In this document: piece after piece, positions 37,125-45,696 of the stretch
Layout: every line of letters begins with the position of its first letter
How positions within the stretch are numbered: position 1 is the first letter of the stretch
From: Myxacorys californica WJT36-NPBG1
GTDB taxonomy: Bacteria > Cyanobacteriota > Cyanobacteriia > Leptolyngbyales > Leptolyngbyaceae
Length of the DNA: 64,000 bases
Direction of reading: 5' to 3'
Assembly: GCA_019359315.1 (NCBI GenBank)
Contig: JAHHHO010000022.1
Location: 18,062-82,061 of the forward strand
Program-made: the position numbers and the translations under genes
Notes under the pieces: model-generated
The model's database searches: none
The model's input: only the letters and a program-made list of their open reading frames with translations
What the model was told of the DNA's origin: nothing

Positions 37125-37655
37125 ATGAATAACGCTTCAGAGCTTAGCGGAGCCAATCGCATGTACTACACCACACTGGCTGAGTATAACTATTGGATGA
37201 ACCAGAAACTCTATGCAGTTTGTGCAGATATTCCTGACGCAAAGCGAAAAGAAGATTTGGGAGCCTTTTTCAAGTCAATTCATGGAACGTTAAACCATAT
37301 TTTGATCGGCGATCGCATCTGGATGGGACGCTTCACCCATCAGCCCTTTATCGCTAAACTCGATGAAGACCTGTATGCTGACTTTGACGAATTACGGCGA
37401 GCGCGCGATCGCACCGATCAAGATATTCTAAATTGGACAACTCGGCTCTCTCCAGAGTGGCTAAATGCACCATTCGCCTTTACCAGTACTCAACAACCTG
37501 TGAAGACGCGAACACGACCCGCTTGGCTGCTCGTGACTCATCTGTTTAATCATCAAACCCATCACAGAGGCCAATTAGCGACGCTGCTGAGCCAGCTTGG
37601 GTATGATTTAGGTAGAACTGATCTGCCCTATTTGCCTAGCTTCGACGACTCATGA
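37125..37655 (+). CDS. DinB family protein
   Basis: A 176-aa four-helix-bundle protein of the DinB/YfiT metal-dependent superfamily. The three metal-binding His residues appear as HGTLNHILIGDR and HLFNHQTHHRGQLATLL. Many members act as thiol S-transferases (bacillithiol or related thiols) but the function here is not known. The length is standard. Its stop overlaps the YbaK start by four bases (ATGA), showing a two-gene operon. No promoter could be placed. Confidence 0.9.
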   Translation: MNNASELSGANRMYYTTLAEYNYWMNQKLYAVCADIPDAKRKEDLGAFFKSIHGTLNHILIGDRIWMGRFTHQPFIAKLDEDLYADFDELRRARDRTDQDILNWTTRLSPEWLNAPFAFTSTQQPVKTRTRPAWLLVTHLFNHQTHHRGQLATLLSQLGYDLGRTDLPYLPSFDDS

Positions 37656-38131
37656 AGACCAACGCCATTCGCGTTTTAGACAATCTTGGTATCTCCTACG
37701 AACTGCGAACCTATGAGGTCGATCCTAACGATCTAGCGGCAGAAAGCGTTGCCCAGAAAATCGGATTGCCTGCGGAACAAGTGTTTAAAACTTTGGTGGT
37801 GCGAGGTGATAAACATGGAATTGCTCTTGCTGTGATTCCAGGCAATACTCAGCTAGATCTCAAAGCGTTCGCGCAACTATCTGAAAATCGAAGAATTGAA
37901 ACGGTTTCTCTTAAGGAAGTGCAGCCCCTTACAGGATACATTCGCGGAGGGGTGACAGCATTAGCGTGCAAAAAAGAGTATCCAGTCTACGTTGATGAAT
38001 TGATTGAACTTTTTGATGTCATCTCTATTTCTGCTGGTATGCGAGGACTGCAAATTTTATTACATCCTAGCGATTATATTCACGCTGTTAAAGGTGTTGT
38101 TGGGATGATTTCACAGGATAAGACTACTTGA
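37652..38131 (+). CDS. ybaK: YbaK/EbsC-type aminoacyl-tRNA deacylase
   Basis: A 159-aa trans-editing enzyme that hydrolyses mischarged tRNA, most likely Cys-tRNA(Pro). It shows the YbaK pattern with YELRTYEVDPND, KIGLPAEQVFKTLVVRG (including the catalytic Lys region), and the C-terminal RGLQILLHPSDYI. Translationally coupled to the DinB gene through the ATGA overlap. The start is fixed by this overlap. The gene symbol follows the family; whether it belongs to the YbaK or a neighbouring subclass cannot be settled here. Confidence 0.9.
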   Translation: MKTNAIRVLDNLGISYELRTYEVDPNDLAAESVAQKIGLPAEQVFKTLVVRGDKHGIALAVIPGNTQLDLKAFAQLSENRRIETVSLKEVQPLTGYIRGGVTALACKKEYPVYVDELIELFDVISISAGMRGLQILLHPSDYIHAVKGVVGMISQDKTT

Positions 38132-38283
38132 GCGAGGCTATTGGATGCGATCGCGAAGCTGTATCTGTATCAAATTTGAGAACAACTCCCCAATCAACTG
38201 AACAGCGAGGCTAATATCGTTGCACAACATTCATTTTGCGCTTTCTACAAAATCCTTGAAGAAGCGTATTTTCGGAGAAACGT

Positions 38284-38925
38284 ATGGCTACTCGCAAATT
38301 TGGACTTATTCTTGGTTTTCTCTCACTAACAGCAAGTGCTTCGGCAGCAGTTCTGATGTTCCCAGAACAAACTATCGGACTTACGCCGCTTACAAAGCCG
38401 CTTCAGCAAAATCAAACTCGCGTTGTATTAACGCGTCAATCGACCTCAACAACTCGAAAAAGCTACACTAATAAGCAGTTTGGGTTTCGCTTCAGCTATC
38501 CAACCCAATTGGCTTTAGATAAGACTCATGAGAAGAAACAGCCACGAGCCGGAGAAACGCTGCGGTCGAGTCTTTCTCTCTGGCCTCAGAAGGTCTACGA
38601 CAACATTCAGGCAGGCAAATATGAAGGCGGAACAGAATATCCTCCCAGCATTGATGTTTCAGTACACAGCAATCCTAAAAAACTCTCTCTTATAAATTGG
38701 GCCAAAGGGCATCAACCAGGAATTCAGAACGTGCGATCGCTGAAAGTGGACGGACAAGCGGGCATTGCATACACGGCAGATGGGCTTTACGCATCCGATA
38801 ATGTGGCATTCTATAGCCCGAACCGCCAAATCATTCTCTTGAGTGTGGGCTATCTCAACCCAAATGAGCAACCTCTACGCAGCGCTTTTCAGGATATTGT
38901 TGCCAGCTTTCGATTTGTTCGGTAG
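38284..38925 (+). CDS. Exported PsbP-like hypothetical protein
   Basis: A 213-aa protein with an N-terminal signal (LILGFLSLTASASAAVLMF). A spacer rich in Thr/Ser (about 35-60) leads to YTNKQFGFRFSYPTQLALD, a motif used by PsbP-like and related extracytoplasmic domains, and the end DIVASFRFVR fits that type. GGAGA lies 9 bp before the ATG. The protein is probably periplasmic or lumenal and soluble after cleavage. The function is unknown; membership in the PsbP-like group is a suggestion. Confidence 0.7.
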   Translation: MATRKFGLILGFLSLTASASAAVLMFPEQTIGLTPLTKPLQQNQTRVVLTRQSTSTTRKSYTNKQFGFRFSYPTQLALDKTHEKKQPRAGETLRSSLSLWPQKVYDNIQAGKYEGGTEYPPSIDVSVHSNPKKLSLINWAKGHQPGIQNVRSLKVDGQAGIAYTADGLYASDNVAFYSPNRQIILLSVGYLNPNEQPLRSAFQDIVASFRFVR

Positions 38926-39157
38926 CAGATGAACTCTCTAGCGCTCTTGACCCACAAGGCATTGCTCTGAAAAAATGCCATTGACTTATGCCTATAGGAA
39001 CTACAGGCACGGCTCAGTCTGTCTGAATTATCTGAATTAATTGAAGTCTGGGATTCAGGTTTCTCAATCTGGTGAGTCACTAAAGTGGAAAGTCCAAAGT
39101 GGAAAGTCCAACCAGACTCATCCAATCTACCTTAAGCGCATCGTTCAACACAGCCAC

Positions 39158-41053
39158 ATGAACCATCGGATTTCTTACCTACTCCCTCTGGGAATTGGTC
39201 TACTAATCACCCTTTCGCAATCGCTTGCAGGAATGGCAGCGGATTTGAGTCAGCGTTCTGTCCTAACGGCACAAACGACTGCGGCTCCTAGCCAAGACTA
39301 TAAGCTGCTACAGAATTTGCTCGCTGCCAAGAACTGGCAGGCAGCAGATCAAGAAACCCGGCGCATTTTACAGCAGTGGATACATGCAGATGGTGATCTG
39401 TTTGCAGTCCCACGAGCGAACACTATTCCAGCAGAAGCGATTCAGACTCTCGATCGGATGTGGCGAGATGCGAGTGGAGGTCGCTTTGGCTTTGGTGTGC
39501 AGCAGCGAATCTGGCAAGAAGCCTTGGCTCAGAATCCAACGAACGTTAATGCTGCCGTGAAAGCGTTTGGCGATCGCGTCGGCTGGACTCGCACCACACC
39601 AGACCCCACGAATTTCATTGCTCCTGACTGGCTCACAGAGCCGGAATTGAAGTACAGCACTCAGGCTCCTCAAGGGCATCTGCCGTGGGCAGGCATCTCA
39701 TGGGAAGTCGTCTCTAAGCTGGCTCAAGCGCAGGGCTGCGGCAGTTGCACGACCGACGCTCTATATTTACAGGGAGAGCGCTTTATCCGCTATGTTCCTG
39801 CCCTATTCAACCGAGTCGGAACGGCTCTCGATACTCCATCCTCTGTCAATCCTTGGCAGAACCTGCAACAACGACAACAAATTAATCTCAAGGCACTTTA
39901 TCCAAATATCTCCTGTCCTGTTTACACCCTAGATCAAGCGATTAGTCCAAACAGTCAAATTCTGGCTGTGAGCAGCTATAGCTATGAGCGGGCGTGTGTC
40001 GGAGCAACAAACAACAGCACACTGGCTCTGTGGAACCTTCAGCGAGGAACGCGACTCGTTACCTTAGTGCGAGGACAGGCGACGGAATCTTCTTCCTACA
40101 AAGGACAAGCTCAAGAACCGCCGACCCAACCGACTCGAATTGTGGGGGATGTGGCAAATGCGATCGCGTTTACGCCAGATAGCCGTCTAATTGCCGCAGG
40201 TCTCTCAAATGGCAACATTCGCCTATGGGCAACCGATACAGGACAAGTTATTCGGGCTATAGCTGCTCATCCCTACGCAGTCAGAGCGATCTCCATCAGT
40301 CCCGATGCCCAGTTCCTAGCGAGCGGTAGTTCCGACCAGACGGTCAAGATCTGGAATCTTCAAACTGGACAGGTACGGCAAACCATTCGGCTACAACCCG
40401 CCGGTGGAATCGTGCATACGGTGCTGATTAGCCCTGATGGTCAACGAGTTGCTACGGCTACCGACAAAAACAGGCTACAGCTTTGGGAGATTTCAACGGG
40501 TCGGCTGATTCGCACTCTTGTGAATGAAACCGTCACCACCGATGATCGACTGCCCATGATGTTTAGCCCCAGTGGGCAAGTGATCGCGATCGCAGATGTT
40601 GACCATAGCGTTAAGCTTTGGAACGCTACAACAGGGGCACGGCTGATTACCCTGCGAGGACACCAAAAGACGGTGCAAGCGATCGCCTTTAGTCCAGATG
40701 GTCAAACGCTAGCCAGCAGTAGCCAGGACAACAGCGTGCGATTGTGGAATCTGAAAACTTACCAGTCGGCACGAACGCTCAAGGTTGCAGACTCAGCGGG
40801 TCACCCGATCATGCCAATCAACGCAGGACATCTAGCCTTTAGTCCAACTGGACAAGTGCTGGCAATGAGTGCCTTACTGCTGCCGACTGTCCAGAGCGAA
40901 CCAATTCCCACCCAAGGCATTCGGTTGTGGGATGTGGCAAGTGGTCAGACGGTGAAAGCGATCGAAGGGGCGTATACGTTTGACTTTAGTCCGAATAATC
41001 GGTTTCTAGTCACTAACGGTCAAACAGTGCAAATCTGGCAGACGCCGCAGTGA
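39158..41053 (+). CDS. Exported GUN4-like domain plus WD40 repeat protein
   Basis: A 631-aa protein. A signal peptide (LLPLGIGLLITLSQSLAGMA) is followed by a GUN4-like domain at about 45-180, with YKLLQNLLAAKNWQAADQET and GGRFGFGVQQRIWQEAL. The rest holds at least seven WD40 repeats (for example AIAFSPDGQTLASSSQDNSV, then VRLWNLKT). GUN4 binds Mg-porphyrins in chlorophyll synthesis; in many cyanobacterial multidomain proteins it is a ligand or scaffold module. The signal peptide suggests the domain works outside the cytoplasm, which is unusual. ATG at 39158 starts at the signal peptide; the longer frame from 39041 is rejected. Confidence 0.85.
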   Translation: MNHRISYLLPLGIGLLITLSQSLAGMAADLSQRSVLTAQTTAAPSQDYKLLQNLLAAKNWQAADQETRRILQQWIHADGDLFAVPRANTIPAEAIQTLDRMWRDASGGRFGFGVQQRIWQEALAQNPTNVNAAVKAFGDRVGWTRTTPDPTNFIAPDWLTEPELKYSTQAPQGHLPWAGISWEVVSKLAQAQGCGSCTTDALYLQGERFIRYVPALFNRVGTALDTPSSVNPWQNLQQRQQINLKALYPNISCPVYTLDQAISPNSQILAVSSYSYERACVGATNNSTLALWNLQRGTRLVTLVRGQATESSSYKGQAQEPPTQPTRIVGDVANAIAFTPDSRLIAAGLSNGNIRLWATDTGQVIRAIAAHPYAVRAISISPDAQFLASGSSDQTVKIWNLQTGQVRQTIRLQPAGGIVHTVLISPDGQRVATATDKNRLQLWEISTGRLIRTLVNETVTTDDRLPMMFSPSGQVIAIADVDHSVKLWNATTGARLITLRGHQKTVQAIAFSPDGQTLASSSQDNSVRLWNLKTYQSARTLKVADSAGHPIMPINAGHLAFSPTGQVLAMSALLLPTVQSEPIPTQGIRLWDVASGQTVKAIEGAYTFDFSPNNRFLVTNGQTVQIWQTPQ

Positions 41054-41054
41054 C

Positions 41055-41091
41055 TTTAGAGCGTTTCCTTCGGAGTTGCGCTCTGCGCTAA
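41055..41091. repeat. Dispersed repeat, short copy
   Basis: TTTAGAGCG and GTTGCGCTCTGCGCTAA here are the complement of both ends of the repeat at 13399-13483, with the middle deleted. It lies between convergent genes (WD40 and rdgB) and could fold into a short hairpin. Confidence 0.55.
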
Positions 41092-41124
41092 TCGCTTTGC
41101 CAGAACCTTTCAAAGGGGATCGCA

Positions 41125-41700
41125 TTAAGATTCCAGCGCCTTCAGTTGGGGTAATAGCGCCTGAAATGCCCGTCCGCGATGGCTCACCTCCTGTTTCATC
41201 GCGGGGGGCATTTCTGCAAACGTTAATCCCTTTTCGGGCACAAAGAAGATCGGATCGTAGCCAAACCCACCTTCCCCACGGGGAGCCAGAAGAATCTCAC
41301 CAGGACAAATTCCCTCGGTTTGCATCGCGATCGCGCCATCAGGTCGAGCTACCGCGATCGCACACACAAACCGCGCCTCTCGGTCCGGGCGATCGCCCAA
41401 TTCCCGCAATAATCGCTCAATCCGATCCGCGTCAGATGTTCCGTATCGCGCCGAAAAAATGCCTGGCGCGTTGTCTAGCGCCGTCACTTCTAAACCCGAA
41501 TCGTCCGCGATCGCCCAGTTTCCAGTGGCGATCGCCACTTGTGAGGCTTTCAGCGCTGCATTCTCAGCAAACGTTATCCCTACCTCATCGACCTCTATTT
41601 CCTCAGGCTTTAGCTTCAGGTCCCAACTCAACCCTTCCAAATAAGGTTGAATCTCACGCAACTTTCCTGGATTTCCCGTCGCAAGAACCAGTACCGTCAT
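41125..41700 (-). CDS. rdgB: RdgB/HAM1 family non-canonical purine NTP pyrophosphatase
   Basis: A 191-aa housecleaning enzyme that hydrolyses XTP, ITP and dITP to monophosphates, keeping deaminated bases out of DNA and RNA. The N-terminal VLATGNPGKLREIQPYL, the ADDSGLEVTALDNAPGIFSARYG core, and the C-terminal GEGGFGYDPIFFVPE with HRGRAFQAL are all family signatures. Start ATG at 41700 precedes the first beta strand. It is upstream of nothing on its strand but follows the SGNH hydrolase gene by 27 bp, so both may form one operon. Confidence 0.95.
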   Translation of the reverse strand: MTVLVLATGNPGKLREIQPYLEGLSWDLKLKPEEIEVDEVGITFAENAALKASQVAIATGNWAIADDSGLEVTALDNAPGIFSARYGTSDADRIERLLRELGDRPDREARFVCAIAVARPDGAIAMQTEGICPGEILLAPRGEGGFGYDPIFFVPEKGLTFAEMPPAMKQEVSHRGRAFQALLPQLKALES

Positions 41701-41727
41701 GATTATTTTTCCTTCGCGATCGGCATC

Positions 41728-42435
41728 TTATACCTTATCGCCTTCCCCAATCCATTGCTGAAATGCCTGCCAATTTAATACATCTTGCAAAAGAGTTTGA
41801 TAGCCAGACACATTTGGATGCAATCCATCTTCTGTAAACTGCGCCTTGCACCACTCTGATCCACGCGCCATCCAAAGGTCAAAGAGATCGAGATAGGGAA
41901 TTCGGCGATCGTCACACGCCGATCGTGTGGCTTCTTTGTAGCGATATTGATCAGCGTGGTTGTAATACAAGCAGTCAAGAAACGGCATTTGTTCTTCATT
42001 CACCGGAATCATGCCCACAAACAAAACGGGGCACAAGCGCCGAGCGCGATCGAGCAGGTCCGTCATCTCAGCCCCAAACTGATCAAACTCAGTGTAATTC
42101 TTGCCGTCTGGTCGCCCTAATCGCGAGGAATCATTTACTCCAACCGATAAAATAATCAAATCAGGAACGCGATTTCGCAACTCGCCTCGGCTCTTAAACT
42201 CATCTTCCAACCGATGCGAAACCTGCCGCACTCCATCGCCCCGCACTCCCAGGTTATACAGCGCGTGATTCGCTCCTCCTGGTGTCATCCACTGCCGCCT
42301 GAGTCGCTCAACCCAGCCACCCCCAACCGGATCGCCAAAGCCGTAAACTAAACTATCACCCAATGCCAGTATTCTGAGGGAGGCTGGCAGAGCCTGAACG
42401 CGGTTGGATTGAGACGGAGAGACAAGCGTTTGCAT
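41728..42435 (-). CDS. SGNH/GDSL-type hydrolase
   Basis: A 235-aa esterase of the SGNH superfamily. Block I appears as ILALGDSLVYGFGDPVGGGW (nucleophile Ser), block III as SVGVNDSSRLG (oxyanion Asn), and block V as FTEDGLHPNVSGYQ (Asp and His). Family members deacylate lipids, peptides or glycans; no substrate is implied. No signal peptide is seen. It is followed by rdgB after 27 bp. The upstream gap to rpoZ is divergent and holds both promoters. Confidence 0.92.
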   Translation of the reverse strand: MQTLVSPSQSNRVQALPASLRILALGDSLVYGFGDPVGGGWVERLRRQWMTPGGANHALYNLGVRGDGVRQVSHRLEDEFKSRGELRNRVPDLIILSVGVNDSSRLGRPDGKNYTEFDQFGAEMTDLLDRARRLCPVLFVGMIPVNEEQMPFLDCLYYNHADQYRYKEATRSACDDRRIPYLDLFDLWMARGSEWCKAQFTEDGLHPNVSGYQTLLQDVLNWQAFQQWIGEGDKV

Positions 42436-42629
42436 GAAGCCGAATAATTTGAGCTAGGGCTAAACTATGTAATTAAAAAAACGTTACTTGAACTCTATCA
42501 TCGTTAACAGAGGTCTTTAAAACTTTACATAACGTCGAGTAAAATGTCATCCCTATAATCTAAGTAGATAATCTAGTAGGGTGTGGTAGTCACTCACTCA
42601 TAGACCGCATCACTAACATTCCAAATCCT

Positions 42630-42875
42630 ATGGCAAAATCTGGCTCTCTCCATAAACGTCCATCCTTTGATACGGTTCAACTCATGCGCCGCGCCGATGA
42701 GCTGATCAACGCGGCGTCTAACCGCTATCGCATTACTGTTCAAGTTGCGAACCGCGCTAAGCGACGTCGCTTTGAGGATTTTGATAGCGGTGAAGATCCA
42801 ATGATGAAACCTGTAATGCGGGCGATCATTGAGATGTCCGATGAACTGACCCAACCGGAAATCATTGGCGAATAA
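42630..42875 (+). CDS. rpoZ: RNA polymerase omega subunit
   Basis: The omega subunit helps assemble RNA polymerase. The 81-aa protein contains [20 protein letters not shown] and NRAKRRR, the cyanobacterial omega pattern, and the ATG at 42630 fits its usual length. It ends 12 bp before an intrinsic terminator, so it is probably monocistronic. The gene is divergent from the SGNH hydrolase. Confidence 0.92.
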   Translation: MAKSGSLHKRPSFDTVQLMRRADELINAASNRYRITVQVANRAKRRRFEDFDSGEDPMMKPVMRAIIEMSDELTQPEIIGE

Positions 42876-42887
42876 GGTCTAATCTAG

Positions 42888-42918
42888 AGCGGGGTGAAGT
42901 CTTTTCACCTCGCTTTTT
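42888..42918 (+). terminator. Intrinsic terminator of rpoZ
   Basis: AGCGGGGTGAA pairs with TTCACCTCGCT (one G-T mismatch) around a short loop and is followed directly by TTTTT. Confidence 0.85.
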
Positions 42919-42984
42919 GGATGCTCAATTTTTAGATGGTCAATCAAATTAGACGTTCGATTTAAGACGGGAGTGCCTGAGACG

Positions 42985-43620
42985 ATGAAAACCTCTAAGC
43001 GGCTGTTGATCGGGTTACTGCTGCTGACCTCCATCTTGGTTAGCCGTGTTCATCTGTCTGTTGCTAAAGAAGCACCGAGTCCTCAGCCGATACGATCGCA
43101 AGACGTTAACTCACCTCATCTACTAGCACAATCGAACGCGACTCCAGCCAGTCCTGCATCGCCAGGACGCGTCAGAATTCAAGAGGTTTGGCGACGAATT
43201 TATCAAATGTTGCCTGATCTTCCCCTCGAAAACCAGTATGTCAATCGTGCAAACGGAAAGGTCGATCTGAACAACACGCTGGTGAGCCGTTTGATCCGCT
43301 ATCACTACTATGGGAAAGGGCGGCCGGTCAACTATCGCCTCGATTGGAAGTTTACTCTAGCTGATTATTTAGGAGTGAATGAGCCGATGGATGTCTCCAC
43401 CTATCCCGGTGCAGACAATTTGAAGCAAAATCCGTTTGAGCGCGATCGTGCCGCGATTGCCAAGCTCGATCGTAAACAGCGCAACGCGCTCATTCAAGCC
43501 TTAGTCACTGCTTTTAGTCCGTTAGAGAACGCCTCATCGCCACCGACCCCATCTCCAGCACCAGGACTTCCTCGCACCCCCCTACGCCAACCTTCTGGTG
43601 GAGCGCAGTTATTGAAATAG
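42985..43620 (+). CDS. Exported hypothetical protein with Pro-rich tail
   Basis: A 211-aa protein with a signal peptide (LLIGLLLLTSILVSRVHLSVA). The mature middle has IQEVWRRIYQMLPDLPLENQ and LTLADYLG-like sequence around residues 110-135, and the end is rich in Pro and Ser. I recognise no domain. ATG at 42985 is preferred over GTG at 42973. The gene is followed after 6 bp by the DUF1818 gene and probably shares its transcript. Function unknown. Confidence 0.75.
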   Translation: MKTSKRLLIGLLLLTSILVSRVHLSVAKEAPSPQPIRSQDVNSPHLLAQSNATPASPASPGRVRIQEVWRRIYQMLPDLPLENQYVNRANGKVDLNNTLVSRLIRYHYYGKGRPVNYRLDWKFTLADYLGVNEPMDVSTYPGADNLKQNPFERDRAAIAKLDRKQRNALIQALVTAFSPLENASSPPTPSPAPGLPRTPLRQPSGGAQLLK

Positions 43621-43626
43621 AACCTC

Positions 43627-43992
43627 ATGGGACGACTGCTTAAAACTGGGTCGGGTTGGCGAGTTGGATGGAACCCAACCGCTTCTGAGTTTAAAGGATT
43701 AGTGGGAGCAGAGGATTGGGCAGTCGAACTCACCGAAGCGGAATTCAACGATTTCTGCCGTCTTGCGGAGCAACTCAGCCAAACCCTACAGCAGATTGCC
43801 AACGAATTAATGGACGAAGAGAAAATAGCCTGTGAACTAGAAAGCAGTTTAGTGTGGCTAGAAGTCGAAGGATACCCCACTAGTTACACACTGCGGTTGA
43901 TCGTTTTATCTGGGAGACGAGCGGAGGGATTTTGGTCAGCCACTGCCGCACCAGAGTTGCTACAAGCGATTCAAACTCTAAGTGTTTTCTAG
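43627..43992 (+). CDS. DUF1818 family protein
   Basis: A 121-aa protein typical of cyanobacteria. It starts MGRLLKTGSGWRVGWNP, then EDWAVELTEAEFNDFCRLAEQL, and ends with GRRAEGFWSATAAPELLQAI, which identifies DUF1818. It is small, soluble and of unknown function, though widespread in oxygenic phototrophs. Tightly spaced behind the exported protein gene. The start and length match the family. Confidence 0.88.
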   Translation: MGRLLKTGSGWRVGWNPTASEFKGLVGAEDWAVELTEAEFNDFCRLAEQLSQTLQQIANELMDEEKIACELESSLVWLEVEGYPTSYTLRLIVLSGRRAEGFWSATAAPELLQAIQTLSVF

Positions 43993-44117
43993 AGAGTGTT
44001 ATGCACTTTTGAACCTGGTTATTCTAGGTATTACTGGCCATCAACACGACAAACACAATCAGGGAAAAGCCAACCAACGCGCGATCGCAAGCTACTGAAT
44101 TACGCGCTACCGCACGC

Positions 44118-44933
44118 TTAGGGGAGGGTAGACTGTAGTTTTGCGGGTTCAAGATTAATGAAGGGGACAGCACCCTCGCCTCCTAACACCTGCGGAAATT
44201 TGCCATCCCATTTTTCGATCGCTTGCTTTTGCAACAGTTCTGACGTTAGAGTTTCCCGCAGTAGCCGTTGGGCTTCCGCTTGTCCTTTTGCTCGATTAAT
44301 CGTTGCTTCGGCTTCTTGCTCCGCTTCTCGCGCAATATAAACTGCTCGTTGCGCACGCTGCTCTGCAATTTGCTTCTCTTCAACCGCCTTTGAGAACTCG
44401 GTTGAAAAATTTAGATCGACTACGCTGGTATCTAAAACAAGAATGCCGTACTTATTCAGGCGTTCTCCCAATGCTTCATCAAAGTCCTGCTTGAGTTCAT
44501 CCCGTTTGGTAATCGCTTCTTCTACGGTGCGTCGCGCCGCTGCAATCTTGAACGACTCTTGCGTTTGAGGCGCGATGATTTTCGACACGATATTCTGCAA
44601 GGTGCCTTGAGTGCGGCGAATTGTGACGACCTGCATCGGGTCTAATCGAAAGTTAATGGCGAAACTAGCCGATAGCTGTTGCAGATCTTTGGTAGAACTT
44701 TGAGCAGGCACCTCAAATTTTTGTACTGTTACGTCATAAATATCTGCCTTTGAAATAAAGGGTGGTTTCAAGTGAACACCTTCTAGAAGCACTCCATCTC
44801 TGGATTTGCCTAGAATGCTCAGTACTCCTGCCTGACCCGGATTAATGATTAGAAAGGAACTCAGTCCGAGGGCGACTAAAATTCCTAACACTCCCACCAG
44901 CAGGATCGTTTGCCAGCTTGGTTGCTCTTTCAT
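44118..44933 (-). CDS. Prohibitin/SPFH family protein
   Basis: A 271-aa membrane-anchored protein of the band-7/prohibitin family. An N-terminal membrane helix (ILLVGVLGILVALGLSSFLII) is followed by the SPFH domain (about 32-190, VLSILGKSRDGVLLEGVHLK) and a coiled coil rich in Glu, Ala and Arg (about 170-240). SPFH proteins form ring or cage scaffolds that gather membrane proteases; the ftsH gene in this window encodes a typical partner of the family, but the two genes are 17 kb apart. Start ATG at 44933. The gene is alone. Confidence 0.92.
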   Translation of the reverse strand: MKEQPSWQTILLVGVLGILVALGLSSFLIINPGQAGVLSILGKSRDGVLLEGVHLKPPFISKADIYDVTVQKFEVPAQSSTKDLQQLSASFAINFRLDPMQVVTIRRTQGTLQNIVSKIIAPQTQESFKIAAARRTVEEAITKRDELKQDFDEALGERLNKYGILVLDTSVVDLNFSTEFSKAVEEKQIAEQRAQRAVYIAREAEQEAEATINRAKGQAEAQRLLRETLTSELLQKQAIEKWDGKFPQVLGGEGAVPFINLEPAKLQSTLP

Positions 44934-45696
44934 CGGTTGTCTCCAGCAATTTAAGCTTTTAGAGTCTAATGTACATACTAGAGTTGCCTAAGAGAGGCCA
45001 TTATTCCACACGGAATGCAGACAAGCAGTACTTCGCCAAGATAGGGACGAGGAATGAAGCGAAGCATCATGGCACTTCTTTGCACTCTCAGTTTCGTTTA
45101 GTAAAAGTTAATTCACCTATACGCTATCTCACGAGTAATTAAACAGCGCATGATCGTTCTTCACCTTTAACTTCAGGGGACATTTTGTTACCACTCTGGT
45201 AGATGAACTAACGGTGCTCAAGCAATTAGCAATCGGCTGAGCAATTTGGTTAAACAGTAAAGCGAAGTAATTTACAGCTAGGAGAGGATTTGCTACATCC
45301 ACTGGCGATATTAGAGAAAACGCTCATCAGTGGTCAGCATGTTGTCTTAGAAATTTTTATTTTCTAGCCAACACTTTATATTCATTTATTCCAAAGCTGC
45401 TGCAAATAGAGATTATGTAAAGCGAGTGCGCTGCAACAAAGCTGGCGGGATATCTGAGTGAAGTAACACTGGCTGAAATTTACATCAATGAAGGACCTTT
45501 CGCTCTGGAGAGACGATCGCTCAACGCCTCAAGAGCCGCAGGGAAATCCTGAATTTTTTCATGCAGTTCTAAAGTCTGCCCTATAGATTTATATGGCATT
45601 GCTTAGGAAAAGTTAGGTGTTGTAGTCCCCACATCACGACCGGCGAGTTTGAGCTAGAAATATCCAATCTTTATTCAGTTTGGGAGACGCACTACT
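44934..45696. other. Long intergenic gap
   Basis: A 763-bp gap upstream of the PEP-CTERM gene. Apart from the short ORF listed separately, all frames are broken. It should contain the promoters of the prohibitin and PEP-CTERM genes; no boxes or RNA could be identified by eye. Confidence 0.4.
45480..45599 (-). CDS. Candidate short ORF (39 aa)
   Basis: ATG at 45599 opens MPYKSIGQTLELHEKIQDFP and continues helically to a stop at 45480. The sequence looks like an amphipathic helix pair and contains a HIP1-like GCGATCGT. There is no clear ribosome site and no recognised homologue. It could also be a remnant. Confidence 0.25.
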   Translation of the reverse strand: MPYKSIGQTLELHEKIQDFPAALEALSDRLSRAKGPSLM

